From Adenanthera pavonina (lineage: Eukaryota; Streptophyta; Magnoliopsida; Fabales; Fabaceae), in contig JAIVEN010000008.1 in assembly GCA_026686845.1 (NCBI GenBank), positions 15,778,501-15,842,500 of the forward strand: 64,000 bases of DNA, in the 5' to 3' direction. The translations under genes and the position numbers were made by a program. The notes beneath the pieces were generated by a model, which was not told the DNA's origin, made no database searches, and saw only the letters and a list, made by a program, of their open reading frames with translations. Positions 36,227 through 46,930 of this stretch are shown here, piece after piece. The first letter of the stretch is position 1; every line of letters starts with the position of its first letter.

Positions 36227-38715
36227 TGTAACAACCCTCATGATATCTTTCCTAGCATTGTGTTCAGGACCGGAGGAAAATGAGATGAAGGAAGGTTCAA
36301 GTACAGTCTGAAAGAGCTTCACGCTGTGGCTTGAAGCAGAGCTGCCTCGGCGAGAGCATGTCCAGTGGCTCCTTTTGGCTGAAAACTACTGGAGCCGCGG
36401 TAAGATGTTTGGAGCCGTGGCGAGGATTAGGAATTTTGTTTAAATTCAGATCATTTCGGACGATTGGAGAGAAAGAAAATGGAGGAGAACCAAAGGAGCT
36501 CTGCTAGGGTTCATGTTTTCTGGCCATTGGGAGTGATTTTCGGACCTTGGAAGCTTGGATTCAAGTTGGTAAGTGATTTCTAATCCTCCCTCTCCATTTT
36601 CTTCGGTTGAAGTTTTGGGTTTTGAGGTTGGATCTTCAGTTCTGGCTGAAATCCACTGATTGAAATGGATGAAATGAGGTTAATGAAGAGTGTTTTGGTA
36701 TTCTTGTTGCTTGGGTATGAGTTTTGAAGGATTATATGTGTTTAGAGCTTAACCCTAGGTTGTTCTTGGTTAGGGCTTTTGGGAATCCGAAGTATATGTG
36801 TTTGAGTAGTGTTTGAATGGTCTCTAAGAGCTTAATAATGCATGAAAGGGGTGTTGGAACCTTGTGTTAGACCTAAAGTGGTTGAATTGTGATGTTTGAG
36901 TATTGGTATATTATGTTAATTGAAGAATTGTTTTATTGTGAAGGTTGTTTGGTTATTGGTATGTTGGGGTTAATTAAGGTATTATGGTGTTGTTAAGGTT
37001 GTTTGCTACTCGGAGAAGGCTGGTCATAGGATTGGCGTTTAAGGAAGCTTGTGGAACTCGTGTGAGCGTGATATTGATAACCTGAGGTAACCGAGTGTTT
37101 GTTTGTATGGTATTCTATGATATTATGTATATTTGTATATATATATGCATGTTTCTTTCATACCACGATATTGATGTGTTTGTGTGTACTGTTTTCTATA
37201 TATCATGGTATGCACATAGCTAGATGATGATTGCGATGACTATGATGATTGTGATGATGATTTTGATGATGATATTAACATAACATGACATGATGCATAT
37301 ATGACATTGTGATATGATGATGATGACTATATGATGATACATGAGCATCACCACATGACATTGTGAGATTGTGATATATGGTGGATTGAGTGGTGATGAT
37401 GATATGATATATGATGATATATGTTAATAAGAAAATGATAATAATGGAATATATATATGTTAGGGAGGAAAAGGATGGGATCCTTGCGGCTAAATCGCCT
37501 CATATGGCCAGGAGGGGAAAGGCACGCAGTGGATTGCACCTTCCCTAAATTGCTGCCAATTGGTGGTGGGAAAGGGGAAGGAGAGTCACAGTCCGAACAT
37601 TAGTGTTACCTTTGGCCAGGTGCACTAATGGGAGTTGAGCTTGGTGATGTCTCGAAATTAGTCATCACCGACTGTTGTAAGGGAATTACCTATATGAAAT
37701 GTCCTGTTATGACGAATGCCCATGGTTCTAACTATGCAAGGAAGACATGCATACCATTAATTTCACATTGCATTCATGAGTTGCATGAGATATATGTCTA
37801 TGTGTGTGTGTGGTTATCCCAATTACTGAGACATTATCTCACACCCCTCTCCCATGAATTAACCTTTTAGGTGACGGTTCTGGCACTAGTCTCGAGAAGC
37901 AGAGAGAGTAGCTATGTATGTAGGAATAGTCTATGTAGTATTTGTAATATTGGATAATATATCTTGTACCAAGTATGGTAGAATGGTATGTAATCGATGT
38001 ATGACATTGGTAAGGATTGTTATGGATGGATGTATGGTTATATGTGGAAAAGGTGTTGTTTGTGGTATGTATGTGTTATGTATGATGAAAGTTGAAATTG
38101 GGCCTGATTGGTGTGTTTTAGGGCCTGTAGCATGTTTGTCAAGTTGGGCTCTCAAGGGATCAAATCTCAGAGGAGTGGTTTCTTTGGGGTGAAACCTCTT
38201 TGGACAAGTTGGTTTAGGGTTTTTGGACCTATATGAATAGTTTTTGAGTGACCGGTTGCCTTTGGTGGCAATTGGAGGTGGTTAGTGGTGAGTTTTGGTC
38301 AATAAGTGGACAAAACTGTGTCAGGGGTCCAGAATCTCTATACGGAGTTAGGTTGAGGTGAAAATGGTGTCTATGGATAGATTGGGACTAGATTGACCTT
38401 TAGGAGTTGGAATCAAGTCAATCAGAGGTCGAAGTATAAAGTTATGCGCGTCGGAAGTTCGCCCCAGAGTGTGAAAGTTGCTGATATGGAATATTAGCAT
38501 GGGCTACCGCGACTCCAAAGTCCAGGCCATGATGCCAGCGAAGACAAAAGCAATGGTGAAACAGGGGAGGCCGGAGCCCCGGCGATACTATAGCAGTCGT
38601 GGCCCCAGCCTATTTTCTGGCATTTTGAGTTCATTTCCGCTGTTCCAAAGATTTGGGAAGTTGTTTTGAGATGTCGAAGTTTTGTTTGGCTGAATTTTGA
38701 TGTTTTTGGTCTAGT
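36227..38715 (+). repeat. Element 2 3' LTR, first part
   Basis: It starts TGTAACAACCCTCATGATAT after the polypurine tract and aligns throughout with 28460-30913. It ends at AGT (38713-38715), the target duplicated by the CACTA element. The remaining 29 bp are at 43848-43876, ending GTGTTATA. Confidence 0.9.
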
Positions 38716-39967
38716 CACTACTGCAGAAAAGTTTTTCTATGTCGGTTCTTTTTCATCAATAACGTCGGTTTTTTAGGTGACGCGGATCAGGCCGACGTAG
38801 AAAATTGGTATTCTACGTCGGTTCTAGAACCGACATAGAAATAAATATTCTACGTCGATTCCTAAACACAACCGACGTGAAAATTGATACTGAACGAGAC
38901 AAAACTATTTTCACGTCTTCATTTCACTTCGGTTACATATTATAACCGACGTAGATTATGTGTTTCTACGTCGGTTATAATTACAACCGACGTAGATATG
39001 AAACTTTTTTTTAAAAAAAAATTTCCACGAAAACAAAATTAATTATTATTTTATAAAAAAATTATAAACATTAGTGGCAATTGTCAATTTCATACGAAAA
39101 AGAAATGAAATTTGTTTATGTGACAATTGATGCATTTCTAATTAAACCAAAAACAAAAACTCCAAATGTTATGAAATCAAGATCCAATAATGAAAATAAG
39201 AAATCCATTGCTAAAATCACCAAATCAAACATACACCAACTAGTTTAAAACAAGAAACCAAAGGTCCTAAACAAGGTACTACAAGCCCAATTCAAAAATG
39301 AACAAAAAATAACAAGAGAAAACTTAAAAAGCTCCACAGCAAGATTACAACTTCCTTTAGAGCATACTCACAAGCTTCTCTGTGATATGAGTACATGTTT
39401 TATAAGGCAACTGATAACAACTTGACACAATCTATCATTCGCAAACCAATAAATAAACAGTAAATACACAATTCAGTCTAGAAAGATATACCGTCCAGCA
39501 CATTTTGTCCTAGGATTTATTTCCCTACACAAGTTAAGTAAAACAAAATCTGAAACTCACTACACTTTCATCCAATTTTCGGACCAAATTCTATGTACAC
39601 ATGTAATAAGGTTACAAACTTTAAGGAACTAGTTTGTAAGAAGAAAATAATAATCCCCAGGATAAGTGTAATGATTTAAATGACCAACTTGTATATTCCT
39701 TAAAAATACACTCTATGATAATATGAGGAATCAATATTAATATATAATATAAAATTCATAACAAATCATATTATTCATAAGCCATCCATATATAAGTGCA
39801 TCTAACCTCAAACTCCATGCAATGGAGCAATGTGCACAGGAAAACGTGTCTAGTTAACACAATTTATGAAGTAAATAGTTGGCACATTTAATATATAAAC
39901 TATTGTTGAACTAGCATCAATTAAAAACCCTCAAGCTATTAGGTCTAACAATCACTAGTAAACATAC

Positions 39968-41887
39968 TTCAAAAAACGCAATTCCCATGTTCTCTTGGTA
40001 GATGCATTTTCCCACTCAAGGTATTTTGCTTTTGCAAGCTCCTGCCAGATCTCCTCTACCATATAGCCATTATGATCCGCACCCCTCCCAAGATCCAAAG
40101 CCTACAAAATACAAGTTTGTAATCAATATATGAACATCTTCATTCAAATGAAAACAGCACAAATTGATATCTCAGAAACTATCCATCACCCTATGTATCA
40201 GCAGTAAAATTATATCTAATTAGATATGGCTTCGCATCCTACAAGCAACCTCCATGCCACTTAGCATCCAAGTAGTAAGGCAAAAGCTTACATAATCTGT
40301 GGCTTAATTGTCTCATTGATAGTAATATCATTCAAACTCACCAACATAAATAAACAAAAGGAAAGGAAATTCATTTAAGTGGAACAAGAAGAAAAGGAAG
40401 AAGTTGCACTTGCACTTCACAAACTGGGTCAAAAATCACTTCTCATTGCTCATGCCTGAATGCTTCTTTTCTTCCATCCAACATAGACTAATCAGTCAAA
40501 ACCCACCAAAAACCAAAGGGTCAAAATAAGACTCCTCATTTCACATAGCGTTGAATACATATATTCTTATTCTCCAGTAATTTCTGCTTTGATATCAGCA
40601 TCAGCATTTGCAGTGTTCTTAGTGTTATTCCAGCAGTATATAGCAAGGCTCCTATATGGATCCCATGCCATAAAACCTCTCAAGATAACAAGCTTTTGCA
40701 ATTAGTGGCAACTTTGAACATACTACAACCCTAATTCTGTCATAAATATTCAATTCAGGCCTAGTTCACAACTAGCTTAGCTCCTTTCTAAAATTCTTAT
40801 CAATAGTATACCATCAAGTTATTCCTTTAGTAGAAGTAGTAAATTGATTTACCGCTGCACAAATAAAGGAAAAACAAAAAGGAAAACATTTGAGAAGAAG
40901 AATACTCCTCATACAAAATCTTACTGCCCATGGTCTTGGGGCACACTGACATCCTGCATACCTGAAAATGTACCATTGCAGGGCTTAGCTCCTGCAAGGT
41001 CTGAGACCCCACATTTTGCTCACCTCCAACCTTTCATTATGAGTTCTCAGGACCTTTATGTAACGCAATTTTTTTTTTTAAAAAAAAGTTCCAATTTTCT
41101 ACCAAGTTTCTTGCAACAGATATAACTAGTAAGGAAGAAACATACATATCAACGGTTACAAACCTTCTCCAATTCCCTGATCCCCTCAGTATATTCCTGT
41201 CTCTGTAGCAATGCAAGCCCCAACATATAGTGAGCCAGCAATATAGCCATAAGAAGACCTAGCTGAGTACAAGAAGCTCTAAACAAATTAAGCAGTTGCT
41301 GGCAAGAACAAGTTAACTAAAACAAATCGAAGCAAAATAACAGATACAACTCTCATGCAAAGATTCTCAGAGCCAGTGCAATAAACTGGACAACACTCTC
41401 ATGCAAACCACTATACCCAGTTTGCAAGGAAAAAAAAAATCAAGAATGTGAGGTAAGCCCATAACAAGCAAATATATAGAATATATGAGAAATAGTTAGC
41501 TTTAAAAATACCATTTGCCCAATTGAATTCCCTTCTTTACCTTGGTATATTATAGTGAACAAACATCTCTTACAATAAATTTTGAAACAGAAAACGTGAA
41601 AGGAATTCGTTTGACAAAATAGATTCACCCAAGGGAGAGAAATCATTGATAAACAAAAAAGCAAAAAAGGGAAGTTAACTAAACAAAACGCAACAAGCAC
41701 CATATACAAATTCTGTCATAAGCAAATGTATTGAATAAATGAGCAAATCGAATAGGTGGGATAAAAAAAATTATACTCATGGATGATACAGGAATTGCAC
41801 AGTTACAAGGGGATCTTAATGAACTTGAATAACTTGTTGTCCAGTTGAATAGCTCTCTGGTAGTCTTCTTCTACTCTAGCCCAGTCA
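39968..41887 (-). pseudogene. Captured CHIP (Hsc70-interacting U-box E3 ligase) TPR-region fragment
   Basis: CHIP binds Hsp70/Hsp90 through N-terminal TPRs and ubiquitinates clients through a C-terminal U-box. Three exon-like blocks occur in order on the minus strand. Exon a starts at 41887 after TTTCTTTAG and reads DWARVEEDYQRAIQLDNK. Exon b, 41235-41164, reads AHYMLGLALLQRQEYTEG and is followed by a GTTTGT donor. Exon c, 40101-39968, begins after TTTTGTAG, reads GYMVEEIWQELAKAKYLEWE and is followed by a GTATGT donor. Introns remain between them, so this was DNA-level capture. The first TPR exon and the whole U-box are absent. The acceptor of exon b and the donor of exon a look mutated. No functional protein is expected. 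Confidence 0.8.
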
Positions 41888-42400
41888 CTAAAGAAACCAA
41901 GTAAAGGGTGAAAACAAAAAACAGAGACACAATACTGATGGATTTGCAACACGTTATTTGTGTTTACCTTTTTGAAAGTTATTGTCAAAATAAAGGATTC
42001 AATCATAGAAGGAGACTTAGAGTTCCAAATTGGCTAGTCAAGAAGAAATGGCTCCTTTGTACTAAAAATAGGATTTGCAAGAAAAAACACCAAATACAAA
42101 TCTATCATCACCTCTCCCACCAAACAATTCTTTGGTGGACTTGTAATATGCTTCCTCAACCAGTCTCTCACAGGGAAGAAAAGTTTAAATAACAGCATTG
42201 CACAATCTGAAAACACAGCTTTTACAACATAAGTTGTATCATTTTAAGTGTCATTGTCACAGAGGGCAATAAGAACAACAATATTTAGTAGAATTTTATC
42301 ATTGTCAATACTCAGGGTGCAATTTAATTGGGACACAATCAAATGTGTACCTCATTGATCAGAAATCAAAACAGGCCACTTTATAAACCATGTACCTGAA

Positions 42401-42527
42401 GAGTATGTTTGGATTACAGAGAATGTAAGCAAGGGGAAGGGAAGAAGGATTTTAATTTTGACATTGTCTTTAATTTAGATTTAAAACAACACTTTTTCCT
42501 TCCATTCTCCTCAATCCAAACATACCC
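42401..42527. mobile_element. Foldback MITE of about 127 bp inside the CACTA element
   Basis: The left arm GAGTATGTTTGGATTACAG and the right arm CTCAATCCAAACATACCCC are inverted complements over most of their length, and AGAATG/CATTCT continues the pairing. The core is short and AT-rich. No target duplication was resolved. Confidence 0.6.
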
Positions 42528-43876
42528 CAAGTGAATTGAATACTTCATTCAAATCTGTTGACACCATTTATGAAGGAAAGTATAGCTGGCGGTCATCAGC
42601 AAATAATGTTCAGTGTTCCATTTCTTTATATTTCACAGAACAATACTATTAGATTGGAAGCATCACAGATAATAATTCTCTGCCTCGCATATAAAAAGAA
42701 GCCAACTAATATAAAGAGTAATTCATGCTAAAATTGTATCATTCAGCATTCAGCATTACATAGCTAAAAACAAAATCTAGTAAGCAGAAATTGATTAGAA
42801 AGCCAAAAGAAGGTTCATATGAATGCTAAGCCAAAACAGAGACTGGATTAGATAATCCACAGAGCCAAGTCCAAGCATTAAATGAGAAGTAAGATGAGCT
42901 GTATAGCAGATACTATAGATTATATCAATCATAATAAGCGTTAATGACATCATAAGCTTCTCTTGCTAGCAATACGCCACAGATAAACTTGCATTAACAT
43001 TATGCAAACTTGAGTGATTATCAGGCACATAAAACAAACTACGGGGGGTCTTTTTCATTTTCTTAGATAAAAATTTGAAGTCTTTTTTTTTAGTAGAGTA
43101 TGAAATTACCAAGTGAGTCTAGCAAAATCAGAGATGCTTAGCCGAAATCGACATACCTAGGTGAGTCTAGGACGAAGAGGGCATGCTCTGTCTGCAGAAA
43201 TCAGTATACTACAGAGCAAGCTTGGAAATCGACAACTCGAGGGCTTGCTCGGTTTTGGCTAACAGATTCACACGGCAAGAAATTCCGGCAATGAACTTCT
43301 GACACCCACGCAACAACAAACAAATGCGTTGATTAGGGCTTGCTTACACAAATAGAGGAATAATGGTGTAGGTTAGGGCATGCTCAGATGAATGGCGAGG
43401 TCGAAGAGGAATAGATGAACAGAGAGACTGGAGAGGAATGTCCGAAAAGCGAGCTCAAATGTGAATGGAAGAACAAAGAGCTTAGACGCGTTTGAGAGAC
43501 TGAGAGAAAAGTTGGGGATCGATACTTTCATCTGACGCGTGACATTAGTGCCTTCAAATTTTAACCTTGCCCAAATTCTCTTCGGTTTGTTCTTCAACCG
43601 AAGCTAAACTTGGGTTTATTCTAAAATAAAATTTTAATTTATTTTTTTTTTCAATTACTACTTCGGTTTTAATTTAAACCGACGTAGATATTTATATTTC
43701 TACGTCCGTTGTAAGTACAACCGACGTTAATATTCCAATCACTTTAAATTTATTTACAAAAATACCACCGCTCATCTATCTACGTTGGTTATTTATATAC
43801 CCGACGTTAAAATTGCGAAGTAAAAATGGCTTTTTCCACTAGTGAGTCTGGAGATGTCAAGAGATAGGGTGTTATA

Positions 43877-44432
43877 TGAAACCTCTTTGAACAAGTTAGT
43901 TAAGTGGTTTTGGACTGGTGTGAATGGTCCCAAATGGTCAGATTGCCTTTGGTGGTGAATGGGAGTTGTCAGTTGTGAGTTTTAGTCAAAAGTGGCCAAA
44001 ATGGTGCCATGTGTTCAAAAATCTCCATTTGGAGTTGGATTGAGATGAAATTAGTGTCTATGGATAGATTGGGATTAGATTGTTTTATAGAAGTTGGAAT
44101 CAGGTTAGTCAGAAGTCGGAGCACAAAGTTATGAGCATCGGAAGTTCGCCCCAGAGTTTTGGAATTTGTTGGTTTGAACCAACAGGGGGCACTGCAGTGC
44201 AAACAAGTTAAGCCGCAGCGCCAGCAAGTCAATGAGTGTGAAAAAAGCAGAGGAGGGTCAGAGCTGCGGCGGTATTGTAACAACCGTGGCCCTAGCCTAG
44301 TTTCTGGTGTCCTGTGATGTTTTTTCGCTGCTATGAGGTTTTGGGAAGTTAATTTGAGATGTTTGGGTTGTGTTTAGTTAAATTTTGATGTTTTTGGTTA
44401 AGTCAGGAGATGTTTATGGAGTAAGGTATTAT
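43877..44432 (+). repeat. Element 1 3' LTR, second part
   Basis: It resumes with TGAAACCTCTTTGAACAAG, the continuation expected from other LTR copies (compare 30385 onward). It ends near AAGGTATTAT, followed by the candidate target duplication AGTTT. Confidence 0.85.
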
Positions 44433-44437
44433 AGTTT

Positions 44438-45385
44438 TACTTCTAATTAATGAAATTTGATGTCTCATTTTAAAAAAAAAAATTAGCATACATTTTTTAC
44501 ATCTTATTTGTTGATTTCCTCAACTAATTTCAAAACTCATTAAACACTTATTTCATAAACAATTTTATATTATATTATTGAATATGCTTTAAATAGTTTA
44601 ATGATTCAAGAATTTGTATGTATTCGTGATTGGTATACAATTTTATTTTTTCAAAAACTTTAATCACTTTTTTTTTCTCCCAGAAAGACTTTAATCACTT
44701 TGAACAAGTCAATCTGTCAAAGTATTTCAAACAAGCGAAAGCATGTTGAATTAAATTTCTAACTTTAATACAAATATATATATAGATGTATATAATTTCT
44801 TTCATATTTTGACATATATGTGTTACAAATAAAAATCATTATCCCAAGTAGAATTTAGAGATTGACACATATGAAGCACCGATACTTTAAAAAAGTAAAT
44901 GAATCCGTATCCGATACATGATATGATACAATACGATACGCTTATCATATTTGCACATACATATCTATCCATATCACTTTATATTTATATATATCACTAT
45001 AAATTTTTATAGTACAATATGATCATTTGAAGTTTTTATAATATTTTATGATTTTTTACTATTTATACTATAATTTTTAAAATATGTAATACTCATTTTT
45101 CTTTTAATAAATAAATTTATTAATTATACATATAAATAATTACATAGATAATATTATATATGTATAAATATTCCTTGCACCTATATTCTAAAATTTTAGA
45201 AATTAACGTATCTTTCATATTATGCTGTGTCACGCAGTCGCAAGTTCAATTGTTTTTTTCTTTGTTGCTTTGATTAGTTTGTCATAGTTAAGGAATGGCT
45301 TATATTGTTGGATATTATAAGATGATATAAAAATAGTAAAGGAATTTTTTTTTTATTTTTTTTGCCCAAGAAAAGTATGTAGTGG
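44438..45385. other. AT-rich spacer, nothing recognised
   Basis: Homopolymer and TA-rich sequence with no supported ORF, RNA gene or TE end. Confidence 0.5.
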
Positions 45386-45389
45386 GAGA

Positions 45390-46930
45390 TGCAACAAAGA
45401 AACAAAAAAACATATATCATGAAACAGACACAGACTTCTTATACAACTCTTCTGCAATGATCAAGAGAAAATTTATATATACACCTCGCACGCTCTGTTT
45501 CTCCACAGCTTTCCTCAAACTCAGCAAATGCAACAAAAAGCTACTCTGCTTCCTCCTCCTCATCATCCAACTTCTCCACTACCCTTTCATAAACATTTCT
45601 GGCTTTTGCCACCTCCCAATTTTTCATCTCAAACTTGGCATAACATATCCAAGTATAAACCTTTGGATGGCACATAACAAATCGCTCAAATGTCCCTCTA
45701 GCTCGCTCAACTTCATTATATTTGAGCTCAAACTTAATGTACGAAAGCCATCCCTGTTGGTCAGGGTTCCAACTCATCCACCTCTCAAAAATTTGCCTTG
45801 CACCAACCACATTGTCAAGCATCTCCTCCATGTGAATATATTTGTACCACAATTGACACTTGGCAAAAGAGTAACCGCCCGGTCCCAAACATTCCTAAGC
45901 ATCGTTTATGAACTTATTCTTCATCTCTACCTCAGCATATTTGAGCCACAATGTGTGGTTCTTGTAGTCTACCTCTAGGGCTCTTTCCCTAACAGAATGA
46001 GCACGATTGAAGTCTTTTTGTGACGTTTCCCATTGAGCATACATGATCCAAACACTTGTGTCCCATCAAGCACATCTGATTAAGTCCTTAAACACTTTCC
46101 GTTTGTGTAGGCGATACTCAGCAAGCTCAGCAGCATCAGTAATCTGCTGCTTCAGAGGGCGGATTTCAGATTTCAGCCTCATGTCGCTCTCGAGCCTCAC
46201 GAAGAATCTGCTCTGCTGTGATCTGCACTGGAGCTGGGTTTTTGTTCTTAACCCTAGTGAGTCGAGGAAGTTTCACTTCAGTGTCCTTCTGAGTGAGTTA
46301 CCCAAGGCTTGAATCAGCAGACATAGTTCAAGGATATGTATAGAACCTGTTTGGCAAAGAAAATGTTAGGAATCCCAAGCACAAGATGAAAAGTTTTCTC
46401 AGTGGAGAGAGGCTTTTTGGATCAATAACTACAAGTTCTTGCCATGCATTCAAGTCAACATAATATGAATTGAATACCATGGGAATAGATTCACAAAAAC
46501 AATGACGTATATATGGAGACAACCACAAATCCAATAACCCATTAAACTCAAGCAAATTAATGATCAAACATGTCTTCTACATTAGCAATGTCAAACTGAA
46601 AGTTCAGTTTCAGATATGGAGTTATTGCTTGCTACTTGCATCACAATGAAGAGCAAAAGTCAAACTGTGCACAACTAATTCTGCAAAGAAAATAGGAGAA
46701 ACAGCATATATAAAGACGGTGCATGAAGAAGGGGGACGCAAATATAGCCAAATAAATACTGAGAACCGTAAAATTTCAATCATCCAGGCTCATTATTCAT
46801 ACATCACGTTCAATCAAAATATATAAGAGAAGAAAAATAAATAGAGCAGAAAAGAAAAACCCACCGATCTCAAATACAGGAGTTTTGCGACGAATCCGAC
46901 TGGTGCAGAACCGCCGAACAAGTAAGGCGG
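45390..46930 (-). pseudogene. Crooked-neck-like (CLF1/CRNKL1) splicing factor pseudogene, N-terminal part
   Basis: Crooked-neck is a HAT-repeat scaffold of the spliceosomal NineTeen complex. The minus strand starts at 46324 with MSADSSLG, then a stop where the family has Tyr, then VKLPRLTRVKNKNPAPVQIT and AEQILREARERHEAE. HAT-repeat text follows: TLWLKYAEVEMKNKFIND (45990-45910), LWYKYIHMEEMLDNVVGARQ, GWLSYIKFELKYNEVERARG and KVYTWICYAKFEMKN. It ends in a decayed LFVAFAEFEESCGETERARC and EELYKK near 45390. Stops and frameshifts occur at several points and the C-terminal two thirds is missing. Upstream, TTTGCCAAACAG|GTTC (46346) looks like an acceptor and ATCG|GTGGG (46865) a donor. A 5' UTR intron (46347-46864) and a leader exon to about 46930 therefore seem retained, arguing for a DNA-level duplicate. 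Confidence 0.83.

Larger units (their letters stand above)
38716..43844 (-). mobile_element. CACTA transposon (Pack-type), 5129 bp, TSD AGT, carrying CHIP gene fragments
   Basis: The ends are CACTACTGCAGAAAAG and TTTTTCCACTAGTG, flanked by AGT on both sides (38713-38715 and 43845-43847). The empty site is present in the 5' LTR of the same gypsy element. Both ends carry arrays of the subterminal motif CTACGTCGGTT/AACCGACGTAG (about 38740-39000 and 43660-43815). No transposase domain was found. The interior holds minus-strand exon fragments of a host CHIP E3 ligase gene and a small foldback MITE (42401-42527). The strand given is that of the captured exons. Confidence 0.93.
28460..43876 (+). 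mobile_element. Tekay/Del-like Ty3/gypsy element 2, nested in element 1's LTR (TSD TGAAA), with a Cassandra insert
   Basis: It has a 5' LTR (28460-30938), a Cassandra-derived segment (30939-31436), primer site (31439-31450), gag-pol (31581-36179), polypurine tract AAGGAGGGGAAAG (36214-36226) and a 3' LTR (36227-38715 plus 43848-43876), which is split by a CACTA element. The 5-bp duplication TGAAA flanks it at 28455-28459 and 43877-43881. Gag-pol is one frame with several stops until a frameshift near 33932, so the element is dead. The chromodomain-like C-terminus and RT motifs indicate the Tekay/Del chromovirus lineage. Confidence 0.9.
24123..44432 (+). mobile_element. Tekay/Del-like Ty3/gypsy element 1 (older, internally deleted, host of the nest)
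   Basis: The order is a truncated 5' LTR (24123-25352), an integrase/chromodomain remnant (25353-26386), a polypurine tract AAGGAAGGGAGA (26421-26432) and a 3' LTR from 26433. The 3' LTR is interrupted at 28459 by element 2 and resumes at 43877-44432. Candidate target duplications AGTTT lie at 24118-24122 and 44433-44437, but the terminal bases are eroded. A large deletion joins the 5' LTR to integrase, removing gag, protease, RT and RNase H. Confidence 0.8.

Noticed and set aside
41440..42216. ORFs in the CACTA interior (41440-41709, 42034-42216)
   Set aside because: They lie in intron-like sequence between CHIP fragments and have no recognisable product.
45382..45978. 198-codon plus-strand ORF
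   Set aside because: It is antisense to the Crooked-neck pseudogene, whose protein similarity is on the minus strand.
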